A stretch of 64,000 nucleotides of DNA. Origin: Elgaria multicarinata webbii. Its lineage: Eukaryota > Chordata > Lepidosauria > Squamata > Anguidae. Of the stretch, positions 1 to 9,160 are shown in pieces; within the stretch, counting starts at the first letter, position 1, and each line of letters starts with the position of its first letter. Under the pieces are notes generated by a model that saw nothing but the letters and a program-made list of their open reading frames with translations, was not told where the DNA came from and made no database searches. A program made the translations under genes and the position numbers. The stretch covers positions 32,965,501 to 33,029,500 of the forward strand of contig NC_086183.1 of the NCBI RefSeq assembly GCF_023053635.1, read 5' to 3'.

Positions 1-190
1 AGGGCTGTGTTTCAGGTATGACTGAATGAGCCAAACTCTGATGGAAAGACACGGGAGAACTTCCAGTCAACCTCCAGGGGAGACTAGTAGTTAGGAAGCA
101 AAGACAGAACAGTGACTCTTACTGAGAAGCAGCAGGCCAGCCTCCTTTATGTGCGTGGGAACTTTGGGCTCCCAGGAAGCGTCTACTAAT

Positions 191-300
191 TTAAGGTGCA
201 ATCCTATGCAAGTTTAGGCTGAAAAAGCCCTACAACGCCCAGCATTCTGGGAGTTGTAGGACTTTTTTCTGTCTAAATATACATAGGTTTGCGCCCTTAA
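191..300. mobile_element. TTAA-flanked palindromic MITE (piggyBac-like)
   Basis: A 110-bp element is bounded by TTAA on both sides. Its ends are inverted: GGTGCAATCCTATGCA on the left mirrors the right end reading CATAGGTTTGCGCC. TTAA duplication is the hallmark of piggyBac-type insertion. The inside carries a second small inverted pair (CTACAAC / GTTGTAG). It has no coding capacity. A half copy lies at 26456-26505. Confidence 0.6.
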
Positions 301-313
301 TATATTTATCATT

Positions 314-735
314 AGAACATAAGAAGAGCCCTGCTAGATCATTCCAGGGGCCATCCAGTCCAGCACTCTGTTCACACAGTGGCCAACCAGCTGTTGGCCA
401 GAGTTGAACAAGCAGGACATGATGCAATAGCACCCTCCTGCCCATGTTCCCTAGCAACTGGTGCACACAGGCTTACTGCCTTGGATACTGGAGGTAGCAC
501 ATAACCATCAAGGCTAGTAGCCATTGATAGCCTTCTCCTTCAGGAGTTTATCCAACCCCCTTTTAAAACCACCCAAATTGGTGGCTACCATTACATCCTG
601 TGGTAGTGAGTTCCATAATTTAACTGTGTGCTGTGTGAAGAAGTCCTTCCTTTTATTTGCCCTGAATCTCCCACCAATCAGCTTCATGGAATATGACCCC
701 ATTGGGTTCTAGTATTTTGAGAGAGGAAGAAAAAG
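314..735 (-). mobile_element. CR1-clade LINE fragment, 3' part, antisense
   Basis: The minus strand encodes the tail of a non-LTR reverse transcriptase, with the motif [11 protein letters not shown] near 580-640. It runs into a 3' UTR ending in a TTCTTATG-type tip at about 314. The same family recurs at 780, 1001, 19741, 37660, 40409, 52765, 53553 and 56870. It is 5' truncated and dead. Confidence 0.65.
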
Positions 736-779
736 GTCTCTCCCTATCTTTGTGGGGAGAGATGCATTTCTTCTTTTGA

Positions 780-906
780 ACATCAGAACATCAGAAGAGC
801 CCTGATGCTCGATCAGACCAAGGGTCCATCTAGTCCAGCACTCTGTTCACACAGTGGCCAACCTGCCATCAGCCAGGGATGAACAAGCAGGACATCAACA
901 AGAACA

Positions 907-937
<31 letters not shown>

Positions 938-1160
938 CTTCTTCTTCTTCTTCTTCTTCTTCTTCTTCTTCTTCTTCTTCTTCTTCTTCTTCTTCTTCTG
1001 AACATAGGAAGAACCCTGCTGGATTAGACCAAGGGTCCATCTAGTTCAGCACTCTGTTCAACCAGCCGTTGGCTGGAGACCAACAAGGCAGGACATGGGT
1101 GCAATAGCACCCTCCCACCCATGTTCCCCAGCAACTGTTGCACACAGGCTTATTGTTGGC
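780..1160 (-). mobile_element. Two CR1-clade LINE 3' fragments split by a TTC microsatellite
   Basis: Positions 780-905 and 1001-1160 are two partial antisense copies of the same LINE 3' UTR (the repeated phrase AGCACTCTGTTCA). The triplet tract at 908-999 lies between them. The second copy restarts the 3' UTR rather than continuing it, so this is two copies or a duplication. Confidence 0.55.
908..999. repeat. (TTC)n / (GAA)n microsatellite
   Basis: About 92 bases of uninterrupted CTT/TTC triplets, roughly 30 units. It is pure pyrimidine on the plus strand and purine on the other. It lies in the intron before the penultimate SNAP exon. Confidence 0.95.
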
Positions 1161-1265
1161 ACACGGGCGTATCATAGTATGCTTTGGTCAATTGGCACAT
1201 TACCTGGGAGTTACTGATTTAGGAATACAGGAATCTCATCTTGTTGGATGTGTGTTTTCATTCAG

Positions 1266-2738
1266 GGTAATGAAAGACGATGTGGAGGAAGAGATCGAAC
1301 AGAACTTGACTCAAGTGGACAGCATGCTAAGCAACCTTCGCAGCATGGCCGTGGATATGAGCAACGAAATCGACGTCCAGAGCAAGCAAGTGGACAACAT
1401 CAAAGACAAGGTGAGTGGTGACGCGCTCCACTGGGACGGAGAGGCTTAGCCAGCGGGGCAAATCTCTCTATCTCCGTTTCTGCATCCACGTCCAATCACC
1501 ACATTGAATGAATTTCACCAGCATCCTTGAGTTGTGAAACCTGCCTTCCCCAACCTGACGCTCTCCAGGTGTGTTGGGACTGCAACGGCCATCACTCCCA
1601 TTCAGCATGGCTGTTGGCCAGCTGTGTTGCACCAGTCTGGCGAAGACTGGGTTGTGACATGTTCGTATAGCTTCCAAATCGCGTGAGGTACTGGTTCCTC
1701 TCTATTCGGCCCTGGTTAGGCCTCACCTAGAGTACTGCGTCCAGTTCTGGGCTCCACACTTCAAGAAGGATGCAGACAAGCTGGAGCGTGTTCAGAGGAG
1801 GGCAACCAGGATCATCAGGAGTCTGGAAACAAAGCCCTATGAAGAGAGACTGAAGGAACTGGGCATGTTTAGCCTGGAGAAGAGAAGATTGAGGGGAGAC
1901 ATGATAGCACTCTTCAAATACTTAAAAGGTGGTCACACAGAGGAGGGCCAGGATCTCTTCTCAATCATCCCAGAGTGCAGGACACGGAATCATGGGCTCT
2001 AGTTATAGGAAGCCAGATTCCGGCTGGACATCAGGAAAAACTTCCCAACTGTTAGAGCAGTACGACAATGGAACCAGTAACCTAGGGAGGTTGTGGGCTC
2101 TCTCACACTAGAGGCCTTCAAGAGGCAACTGGACAGCCACCTGTCAGGGATGCTTTAGGGTGGATTCCTGCATTGAGCAGGGAGTTGGACTCGATGGCCT
2201 TGTAGGCCCCTTCCAACTCTACTATTCTGTGATTCTATGACCCACCAGCAGAGGGCAGTGTTGTTTTACTTCGTTGCCCCCATCCTAAAAGGCCAAAATG
2301 CCTCTAATAAGGTCCAGTTACTTCCAACTCTACTATTCTGTGATTCTAGAAAGAGCTTTAAAAGACAAGATGGTTCCATTTTTTGTACTTCTGGCACCAA
2401 CCCTTTTTGCCACTGGCCTTGCTCGCCAGTGGAACGCCGCTCTCAAGAGCTTATAAGAACTGAATTTCATCCTCAGACTGAAAGAGGTCCTCCCCCACCC
2501 CGCGTGGCGTCAGGCATCGTTCGTGCCTTGGTTGCATAGTTGCAGACATGCGGACGCTCAGCCCGGTTTGCTGGTGCAACAGCGTCTGCATCTTCTGGAG
2601 GCGCCTGGTCTCTGGAGGGGAATAATGTTCTCTGCACGCCACCATTCACCCTTTTCCTTTTCTCTTCAGGCCAATGCTAATGTGATCAGCATCAACGCAG
2701 CCAACAATCAAACCACCAAGATGCTGAAAAAAGCCTGA
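1266..2738 (+). CDS. SNAP23/SNAP25-family SNARE, last two coding exons (5' part outside window)
   Basis: Two exons encode the C-terminal Q-SNARE motif of a SNAP25-family t-SNARE, a membrane-fusion protein that contributes two helices to the SNARE bundle. Exon 1266-1410 follows a TTCATTCAG acceptor and ends at a GTGAGT donor. It reads [20 protein letters not shown] and continues through [16 protein letters not shown]. Exon 2670-2738 follows TCTCTTCAG and encodes [19 protein letters not shown] then KKA and a TGA stop. The glutamine in NEIDVQ aligns with the zero-layer Gln of SNAP25. Heptad hydrophobics (V, M, L, M, I, V, I) are kept. The C-terminus resembles SNAP25 (KML) more than SNAP23 (KLIDS), but many polar positions differ from both, so I infer a divergent paralogue. 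Upstream exons, including the palmitoylated linker, lie left of the window. The family call is secure; the orthologue is not. Confidence 0.85.
1672..2239 (+). mobile_element. CR1 LINE 3' end
   Basis: Carries the end of the CR1 reverse transcriptase ([17 protein letters not shown] at about 1842-1890), the 3' UTR GGGTTGGACTCGATGG-like block and a terminal ATTCTGTGATTCTATGA repeat. It is 5' truncated and broken in frame. It lies in the last SNAP intron. A 30-bp duplicate of the tip sits at 2322-2350. Confidence 0.85.
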
Positions 2739-3650
2739 CGTGTTCTCCAGCCACCCCTCGCCCCCACCCCCACGACGACGACAAGAACGACGCCTTCCAC
2801 CCTACACCCAGAGTGGATGGTTTCGAATCACGGCATTCCAATCCAGTTTTCCATTCCGAACCTCGTCCATTTCCTGAACAGGCATGCATGCTTACTGGTT
2901 GCCAAAATGACGATTCAAACTCCTTGGTTTGCAGCTAAGTAGAGCCGTAATACAAGCGACGAGCATAACCCAGAGTCTCTGGCCGTGCATCCCCTGTGCA
3001 CTGCAGAATTATGTCTCTGTCTGCGCAAGAGTCCATTCTTCTGTGGAGCTTTCTCTGGATCCAATCTTAACACAAGCGTGTCTGTGGCTACTCCTGTTTA
3101 GTTCCTGGTTTGTGCAATTCTGTGAGGGGGTGGGAAATACGCATTCCCCATCCAATCAAATCTAAGGACATTCCAATTGGCTGGACAGAAAATTCCCCTC
3201 CACAAAAGCCCCCCCAAATGAGGGTACAAAGGATGACAGGGTGAGGATGAATGAGAAAATTTTAGGGACTCAAGCAATGTCTTTCTTCTCTCTCTCTCTC
3301 TCTCTCTGAGCCTTTCTGCATGAGGCTTTTATTATGCACTCATGATTGCTCACTCACAGTAGTTTGCAGGTCCTTTATAAGACTTCGTCATCCTCCAGGC
3401 CCTCTCCCGTGCTTTGTGACCCTTATTGTGATTTTTTTCTTAACAGGGAAAGTGTGGCATATGTTAAGTTCTCTGTGTAATCGTGCAATTCTACAATGCC
3501 ACCTAGTGGTTGTGCAATGGAACATAAAGAAAGGCAGCGATAGAAAACCCCTGGAAAAAAGCACGTGTAAAGGAGCCGATTTAAATCCCGCAAAGAACCT
3601 GGGAGCAGAATCCCTGGTAAAGTTGCGGGATAAAAGCTACATGTAGAAAT
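2739..3650. other. SNAP 3' UTR and flank; no gene recognised
   Basis: The stretch downstream of the SNAP stop has no coding signal I recognise. It contains a (CT)n run at 3288-3307. From about 3310 to 3650 there is an interspersed-repeat-like block (phrase CCACCTAGTGGTTGTGCAAT) whose relative appears near 7885-7905 and 16498. No AATAAA is seen close to the stop. Confidence 0.5.
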
Positions 3651-3654
3651 GCCC

Positions 3655-4020
3655 TTACACTTGGGGAAGAATTGTAGCTCAATACTGCACCCCCCCCCCC
3701 CGCTCCGCATGCAAAATATCCCAGGTCCAATCCCTGGCATCTCCAGTCAAAAGAATCAGGTAGAGGGTGATGAGCAGATGTTTTTGTGCCACAGGGCCCT
3801 GGAGACCCACTGCCAGTCGCCGTAGAAAGTCGTAGGCTAGACGGACCAATGGTCTGATTTAGCCCAGTCTGCTGGTGGCTCCAATGTCAGTGGGGTCGTG
3901 AATCCGCTCCAGGTTTTAGCCAGAAGCAGTCAGAACTCTAAAGGAGCTCTCCAAGGTTGCTGGTTCTGACTCAAACCCGGAGCGGATTCCCCACCCTGCT
4001 GACATCAAAGCCCGCAGCCT
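3655..4020 (+). mobile_element. tRNA-headed SINE followed by a palindromic MITE
   Basis: Positions 3668-3850 resemble a tRNA-derived SINE: TTGTAGCTCAATACTG as a degraded A box, GGTCCAATCCCTGGCA as B box, then GACGGACCAATGGTCTGA in the tail. From about 3865 the sequence changes to a palindromic repeat (GGTGGCTCCAATGTCAGTGG) that recurs at 62690 and 63430. Confidence 0.6.
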
Positions 4021-4557
4021 GCACTGGTCTGAGCCAGCTCAAGGCAGCCTTCGAGGTTCACCGCCATGCACAGAGGCAAGCGTGGCCTGACCGAAATGCA
4101 ACTGTGAATACTGATGTTCCTGTTTTTGTTTGTTATGACTTCAAAAAAATGTGTGGTGGTAAACCAGGGTGTGTATTTTTTTTAAAAAAAAAAAAGTACA
4201 ATTTTTAAAGGAGGTGTGGATCTTTGATTTCATTTATTTGTGTGTTTGTGTATCTAGGCGGATCTTATACGCTCACGCTATTTTGTAGAAACGTTTGGAT
4301 GTTTCCCCTTCCCTCAAATGTGTTTTCTCTTCTCTGCTGCAGCCCCCAAAAAGAGGGAGCAGGAGGACGAAATTGGAGAGGGGGGGGTTGTACTTCCAGT
4401 GAAGAGGGTGGGGCTGTGTTGCCAGGTGAGCCGCACCAGTTGCATCCTCTCTAGTTCTTCCTGGGTTGAGCAGCTCGGAACAGTGAAAAGATGGAGTAGG
4501 CAGCACCTGTGGAACAAAATACAGAAGCTGGCTTGTTTTAGAAGTCCAGGAGCAGCA

Positions 4558-4563
4558 AATAAA
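4558..4563 (+). promoter_or_regulatory. Possible poly(A) signal AATAAA for the SNAP gene
   Basis: This AATAAA lies about 1.8 kb after the SNAP stop codon, in sequence not obviously repetitive. It implies a long 3' UTR. The assignment rests on position only. Confidence 0.25.
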
Positions 4564-4656
4564 CCCCTTAACCACTAGAAACTGGGACTGGGTGTCAGTG
4601 GTTGATGCTTCTTGGCAACATGAGCTGGGTTGGATGTGGAGCATGGATTGACTAAT

Positions 4657-5380
4657 TCCGAGTGCAGGACACGGAACAAGGGGCTCAAATGACAGGAAGC
4701 CAGATTCCGGCTGGACATCAGGAAAACCTTCCTGACTGTTAGAGCAGTATGACAGTGGAACCAGTTACCTAGGGAGGTTATGGGCTCTCCCACAGTAGAG
4801 GCCTTCAAGAGGCAGCTGGACAGCCATCTGTCAGGGATGTTTTAGGGTGGATTCCTGCATTAAGCAGGGGGTTGGACTCAATGGCCTTAGAGGCCCCTTC
4901 CAACTCTACTATTTTATGATTCTAAGGACGCAGACAAGCTGGAGTGTGTTCAGAGGAGGGCAACCAGGATGATCAGGGGTCTGGAAACAAAGCCCTATGA
5001 AGAGAGACTGAAAGAACTGGGCATGTTTAGTCTGGAGAAGAGAAGATTGAGGGGAGACATGATAACACTCTTCAAATACTTGAAAGGTGGTCACACAGAG
5101 GAGGGCCAGGATCTCTTCTCGATCCTCCCAGAGTGCAGGACACGGAATCATGGGCTCAAGTTACAGGAAACCAGATTCCGGCTGGACATCAGGAAAAACT
5201 TCCTCACTGTTAGAGCAGTACGACAATGGAACCAGTTACCTAGGGAGGTTGTGGGCTCTCCCACCCTAGAGGCCTTCAAGAGGCAGCTGGACAACCCTCT
5301 GTCAGGGATGCTTTAGGGTGGATTCCTGCATTGAGCAGGGGGTTGGACTCAATGGCCCTTCCGCTATTCTATGATTCTAA
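4657..5380 (+). mobile_element. Two CR1 LINE 3' ends in tandem
   Basis: A short CR1 tail (4657-4923) ends in ATTTTATGATTCTAA and is followed directly by a longer CR1 tail (4924-5380). The second restarts inside the reverse transcriptase ([19 protein letters not shown]) and ends in CTATTCTATGATTCTAA. Both are truncated. Confidence 0.85.
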
Positions 5381-6126
5381 TGTAATTTTGCAACACACAC
5401 ACGCACACAAATGCATGCATCACTTATATAAAAGGCTTGCATGACTTGAAGCAAGGTTGCTTTCACACTAGCCCTTTTCTTTGCAGCTGGCATCCTTTAC
5501 CCGTTCCAGATGACGTCTTTGCCAAACATTTGCATTCCAGTGTTTGCTGTGTTAGCTTTTCTCGTTTTTTTCAGAATTGATCAATGGGAATTCTTTTGCT
5601 TTTTTGTGTGCAAGAAAACACCATTGCAACGCCATGATCACTGGTGAGGCTGGTAAGGACTGCTATTCCTTACAACAAATGCTTTCAGGCTCTGCCTGAT
5701 TAATCTCTTCTTGTTCAGTGAGGTTGGGGTGATGAATTTCCCCTTATTACTCAGCTTCAGTCTGCTGGGGGAAGGGGTTCAATTATGATTTCACTATAAG
5801 ACTGGAAAAAATAATGAAAGAAAATGAGAATTACTCAAGGGGAACATAAGCTGGCATCCTTCAGCCGTGCTGAACAGGAAACAATAAAACAGGATAAACC
5901 TGAAAGGAGAAAACTTTTAATAAATGTCTCACTGGACATTTGCTGAATGGGACATGCATGAGGAACCACTGCAGAAGGATCACATCTATGGGGGTACTGC
6001 GGTATAATATGTCTTCCATTTTAATTCCAGTTCCTCCAGCTGAAAAAGAGTGCCTCAGCAGCAGCAAAGTGATCTATTGTGGAAACAACCCAGCAGAAAC
6101 AGATTGCTAGTAAGAAAGCATGATTC
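5381..6126. other. Intergenic, no feature recognised
   Basis: There is a short CA-rich run at 5390-5410. A TTTTCTTTGCAG at about 5476-5487 looks like a splice acceptor on the plus strand, but no convincing coding exon follows. Nothing else was recognised. Confidence 0.4.
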
Positions 6127-6228
6127 AGAATCATAGAATCATAGAATAGCAGAGTTGGAAGGGGCCTACAAGGCCATCGAGTCCAACCCCCTGCTCAGTG
6201 CAGGAATCCACCCTGCATCGAGCAAAGC
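6127..6228 (-). mobile_element. CR1 LINE 3' tip, antisense
   Basis: Starts with AATCATAGAATCATAGAATAG, the reverse complement of the CR1 terminal repeat, and continues into the antisense 3' UTR. Confidence 0.8.
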
Positions 6229-6292
6229 AAATGCAGTATTCATCAACCAGAGCTTGTCTATAGAAGGTATTCTTTTATTAAATTGTATTTAT

Positions 6293-6523
6293 TACATTTA
6301 TATCCCACCTTTTTTCCTTTTGCAAGGAACCTGCGGCAGCTTACATGATTTTCGTCTCCATTTTATACTCACAACAACATCCCTGTGAGGTAGGTTAGGC
6401 TGAGAGTCAGTGACTGGCTCAAAATCACCCAGGGAGCCTCATGACTGAGTGGGGGAGCTAGAACCCGGATCTCCCAACTCTCAGTCCAACACTCTAACCA
6501 CTACACCATACTGTCTGTCTTTG
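6293..6523 (-). mobile_element. MIR-like CORE-SINE, antisense
   Basis: Read in reverse, it matches the MIR layout: a head like ACAGTATGGTGTAGTGGTTA, a B-box-like GGGTTCTAGC region, a core with GTGATTTTGAGCCAGTCACT, and CACAGGGATGTTGTTGTGAG toward the tail. Divergence suggests an old copy. Confidence 0.65.
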
Positions 6524-6659
6524 ACCATCAAGTTGGAGTTGAGAATTTCTTAACCACTTTGAGTAAAAAAACCCAAGCTTTTCACTCGGCTTGACTGTTT
6601 CCTGGGCTTAGCAAGAGTTCAAAGGAGCCTAAAGGCTGCACCACCTGTAGGACCGAGTA

Positions 6660-7440
6660 TTTGACCCTATACGGTAGTTAATAATTTGCCTCCTATAAAT
6701 AGTTTGGTGTCGGCTGCTTTTGAACCAGGTGGAATTAGGACTGATTTTGCTCGCTCCAAGGAAAAACGGGACACGAATGTAATTTTGTTACGCTGTTTAA
6801 AATGTTTAATATTTTAGTTAACAAACAGCAACAATACAAATCACCCCTCAATTACTCAATACAACAAACAATCTACATCTTCTAATTATATACTATATTA
6901 AATATGATACAGTATCATAGCTTATCTACGTCAGTGTGGCAGTTTTAAATATTAATAACTCATTAGTTCATCCCAGTTCATTCTAACTAGTGTAGAGTTT
7001 CTACTACAATAATGAAAGAATTTATTCTATACAATTTATTTTTTCATAGCAATTGCTCCTTTCTCTAATCCTCATTCAATAAGTCAACTTATATATGTTT
7101 AATTAAAGACCAACATTTAATTTCCATTTTCGATATCAAAAGTATCTCAGCTTGTTTAACAGCCCAATACTGGGATATTAAAACCTTTGCAACCATCAGT
7201 AAATAATAAAAATTCTGCTTCCAATTATATCTTCCAGTAAAACTTCCAGGCTTGTTTTTTACTTTTATTTCACTTTAATGTCTTCTCTTATTTATAAAGT
7301 AAACATCTGTTCTGCTGGTCAATCCCACCAAATGTGCAGCTATAACATGTCAGCTCTTTGATAATGCCAACAACTGGAAGTTAAGCTAGGATATACATAC
7401 ACGTTTAAGTCTATGGAAATGTAATTTTGATATACTGTCT
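6660..7440 (-). mobile_element. AT-rich retroelement remnant, possibly L1-like
   Basis: About 780 bp of AT-rich sequence, unlike its surroundings. The antisense strand around 7310-7350 resembles degraded LINE ORF sequence (GCACATTTGGTGGGATTGAC). No intact frame. The class is a guess; it could be ordinary AT-rich intergenic DNA. Confidence 0.3.
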
Positions 7441-8300
7441 GTTATCTGACTTGTGTATTCCAAAACAGAATATAAGTGGGTGCCAGAAATATGGAAAAGT
7501 GCATTGTATCCTTTCACAGCATATCACTTTGAATAAAACCAACCAAGCTGTATATGAATCTTTGTCGGTACACTTGTCTGCGTGTCTATCCTTCCACAAG
7601 GTCGGGGCCCTGGGGGTTGAGAGCAAGCTGAAACTGAGAAAGGACCCTGGATGGTAAGAGTGTGTACCATTCCTTTCCAACAGACGGGGAGAGAATGGCA
7701 GCGAACATTTAGAGGAATTTGGGGGCATCTTTACATTAAGGGGAAATCGCATTGCTTTCCTGGGGTGTTTGTGCTTCCTGCTTTTGGGTGCGATTTTTAT
7801 GGGCTGCATTACATGGGCGGAGAGGGGTGACCATGTGGTTTGAATTGAATACTTCCACTCCATTCACTACCATTGAGACAGTGCCATCTAGTGGTGGAAG
7901 ATCCATCCTTTTCCTGGCTATTAACCATTTTAAAAGTGGTTCTTTTCATGGCAGGATTTCTAAAGGACACCGCGGGAGACGTCCTGGTCATTCACGACGT
8001 CATGTAAATGACCTGCAAACTTCCATGAGTGGCCAACCATGAGCATGCAATAAATTGCTCGTGTAAAGAAGCTCCCAGAAACTTTCACCCACAATGATCA
8101 TTCTCTGAACTTAGAGCATCAGGAAGCCATAATGGGGGGCGGCGGGCGGGGTTTCCATATGAAGCATGTGGTTCTCTTTTATAAACTGGCCAAAATGTCA
8201 GCCCCCTGGGGGAATTGAACTTGTTGGCTTTCCGGTGCCTGGGTCCTATTAATAGAGGGGTGGATGAGATGGGACACTGTGAAGCATATTACATCTACCT
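7441..8300. other. Intergenic, unclassified repeat-like sequence
   Basis: Contains CCATCTAGTGGTGGAAG at about 7886, shared with a block near 3500, so part is probably an interspersed repeat. No exon, promoter or RNA gene was recognised, including on the minus strand, where the last COX7A exon would be expected. Confidence 0.35.
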
Positions 8301-8304
8301 AAGC

Positions 8305-8400
8305 TGCAGTCTTAAACACACACACACACACCCCCGGGCCTAAGTCCCACTGAACTTAATTGGGTTTACTTCTGAGCTGACATGTACAGCAGTGGTTCCC
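8305..8400. mobile_element. CA microsatellite and small MITE fragment
   Basis: A short CA run at about 8315-8331 sits inside GCAGTCTTAAACAC...TGGGTTTACTTCTGAGCTGAC, which resembles a common lizard MITE with TIRs like GCAATCCTATGCATGTTTAC. Fragmentary. Confidence 0.4.
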
Positions 8401-9160
8401 AATTAGCTAAGTACTGCGGACCCCTTATTTTTCAAATGCCAAGCCATGACATCAGAGCCACCAGCCTCCACTGCACAGGCTTGTTCTGTGGCAGCCCTTG
8501 TTCCAGTAGGGGTAATTTATGTACCCACAATACTCCCTTCGCACACCCAACAAATCATTCTTTGCATTTGAAAAATCTTCCCCCAGCAACCATTTGAAAA
8601 GGAAGCCCTTCTAAACAGGGAAAGTCAACGCTGCGATTTTGTAGGGTTTCATTTCTCTGTCCGTCTCGCCTCAAAGAGAAGCACCGGAACTTCTATTTTT
8701 GAAAGTGATTTTGATTAGTTAGTCTTTCTCAAAAAAAAAAAAAAAAAAAAAACCTGTTCCATATTGCTATACACGATCATAGGGAGAAATTACATTCACA
8801 AATATTTCAGTCTTACAAGTTATGTTTTAGAGTTGTCCAGAACTGTTTCTAGGAAGACTGAAATCACTGCATGACGCCCCGTTTCTTTCCTTCCCCCCCA
8901 CCCCTGTGTCTCACCCAACTTAAAATACACCAAAACTTTCTTAACAAAGGCCAGATAAATATATCTTTCGAGGCTTCCTTGCACTGCTCTGGATAACCTA
9001 GGCTCCAGTGGAAAGAAGAAGCAACTGAGGGCCAATTCATCATGTGTGAATGAAGTTCAATGATCTCGGCATTCAGTTCTCCCCCCCACCCCCATTGCAG
9101 GCCTGATCCTTTTCCCCTCCCAGTACAAAGTTTGTTTGAGAAATGGAAGCACCCACTTAC

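Noticed and set aside
813-1040. Open frame with a long glutamate run
   Set aside because: It is the TTC microsatellite read on the minus strand within LINE sequence.
5488-5515. Last COX7A exon (reads LASFTRSR then stop after an AG)
   Set aside because: It lies on the plus strand, while the COX7A exons are on the minus strand; the resemblance is chance.
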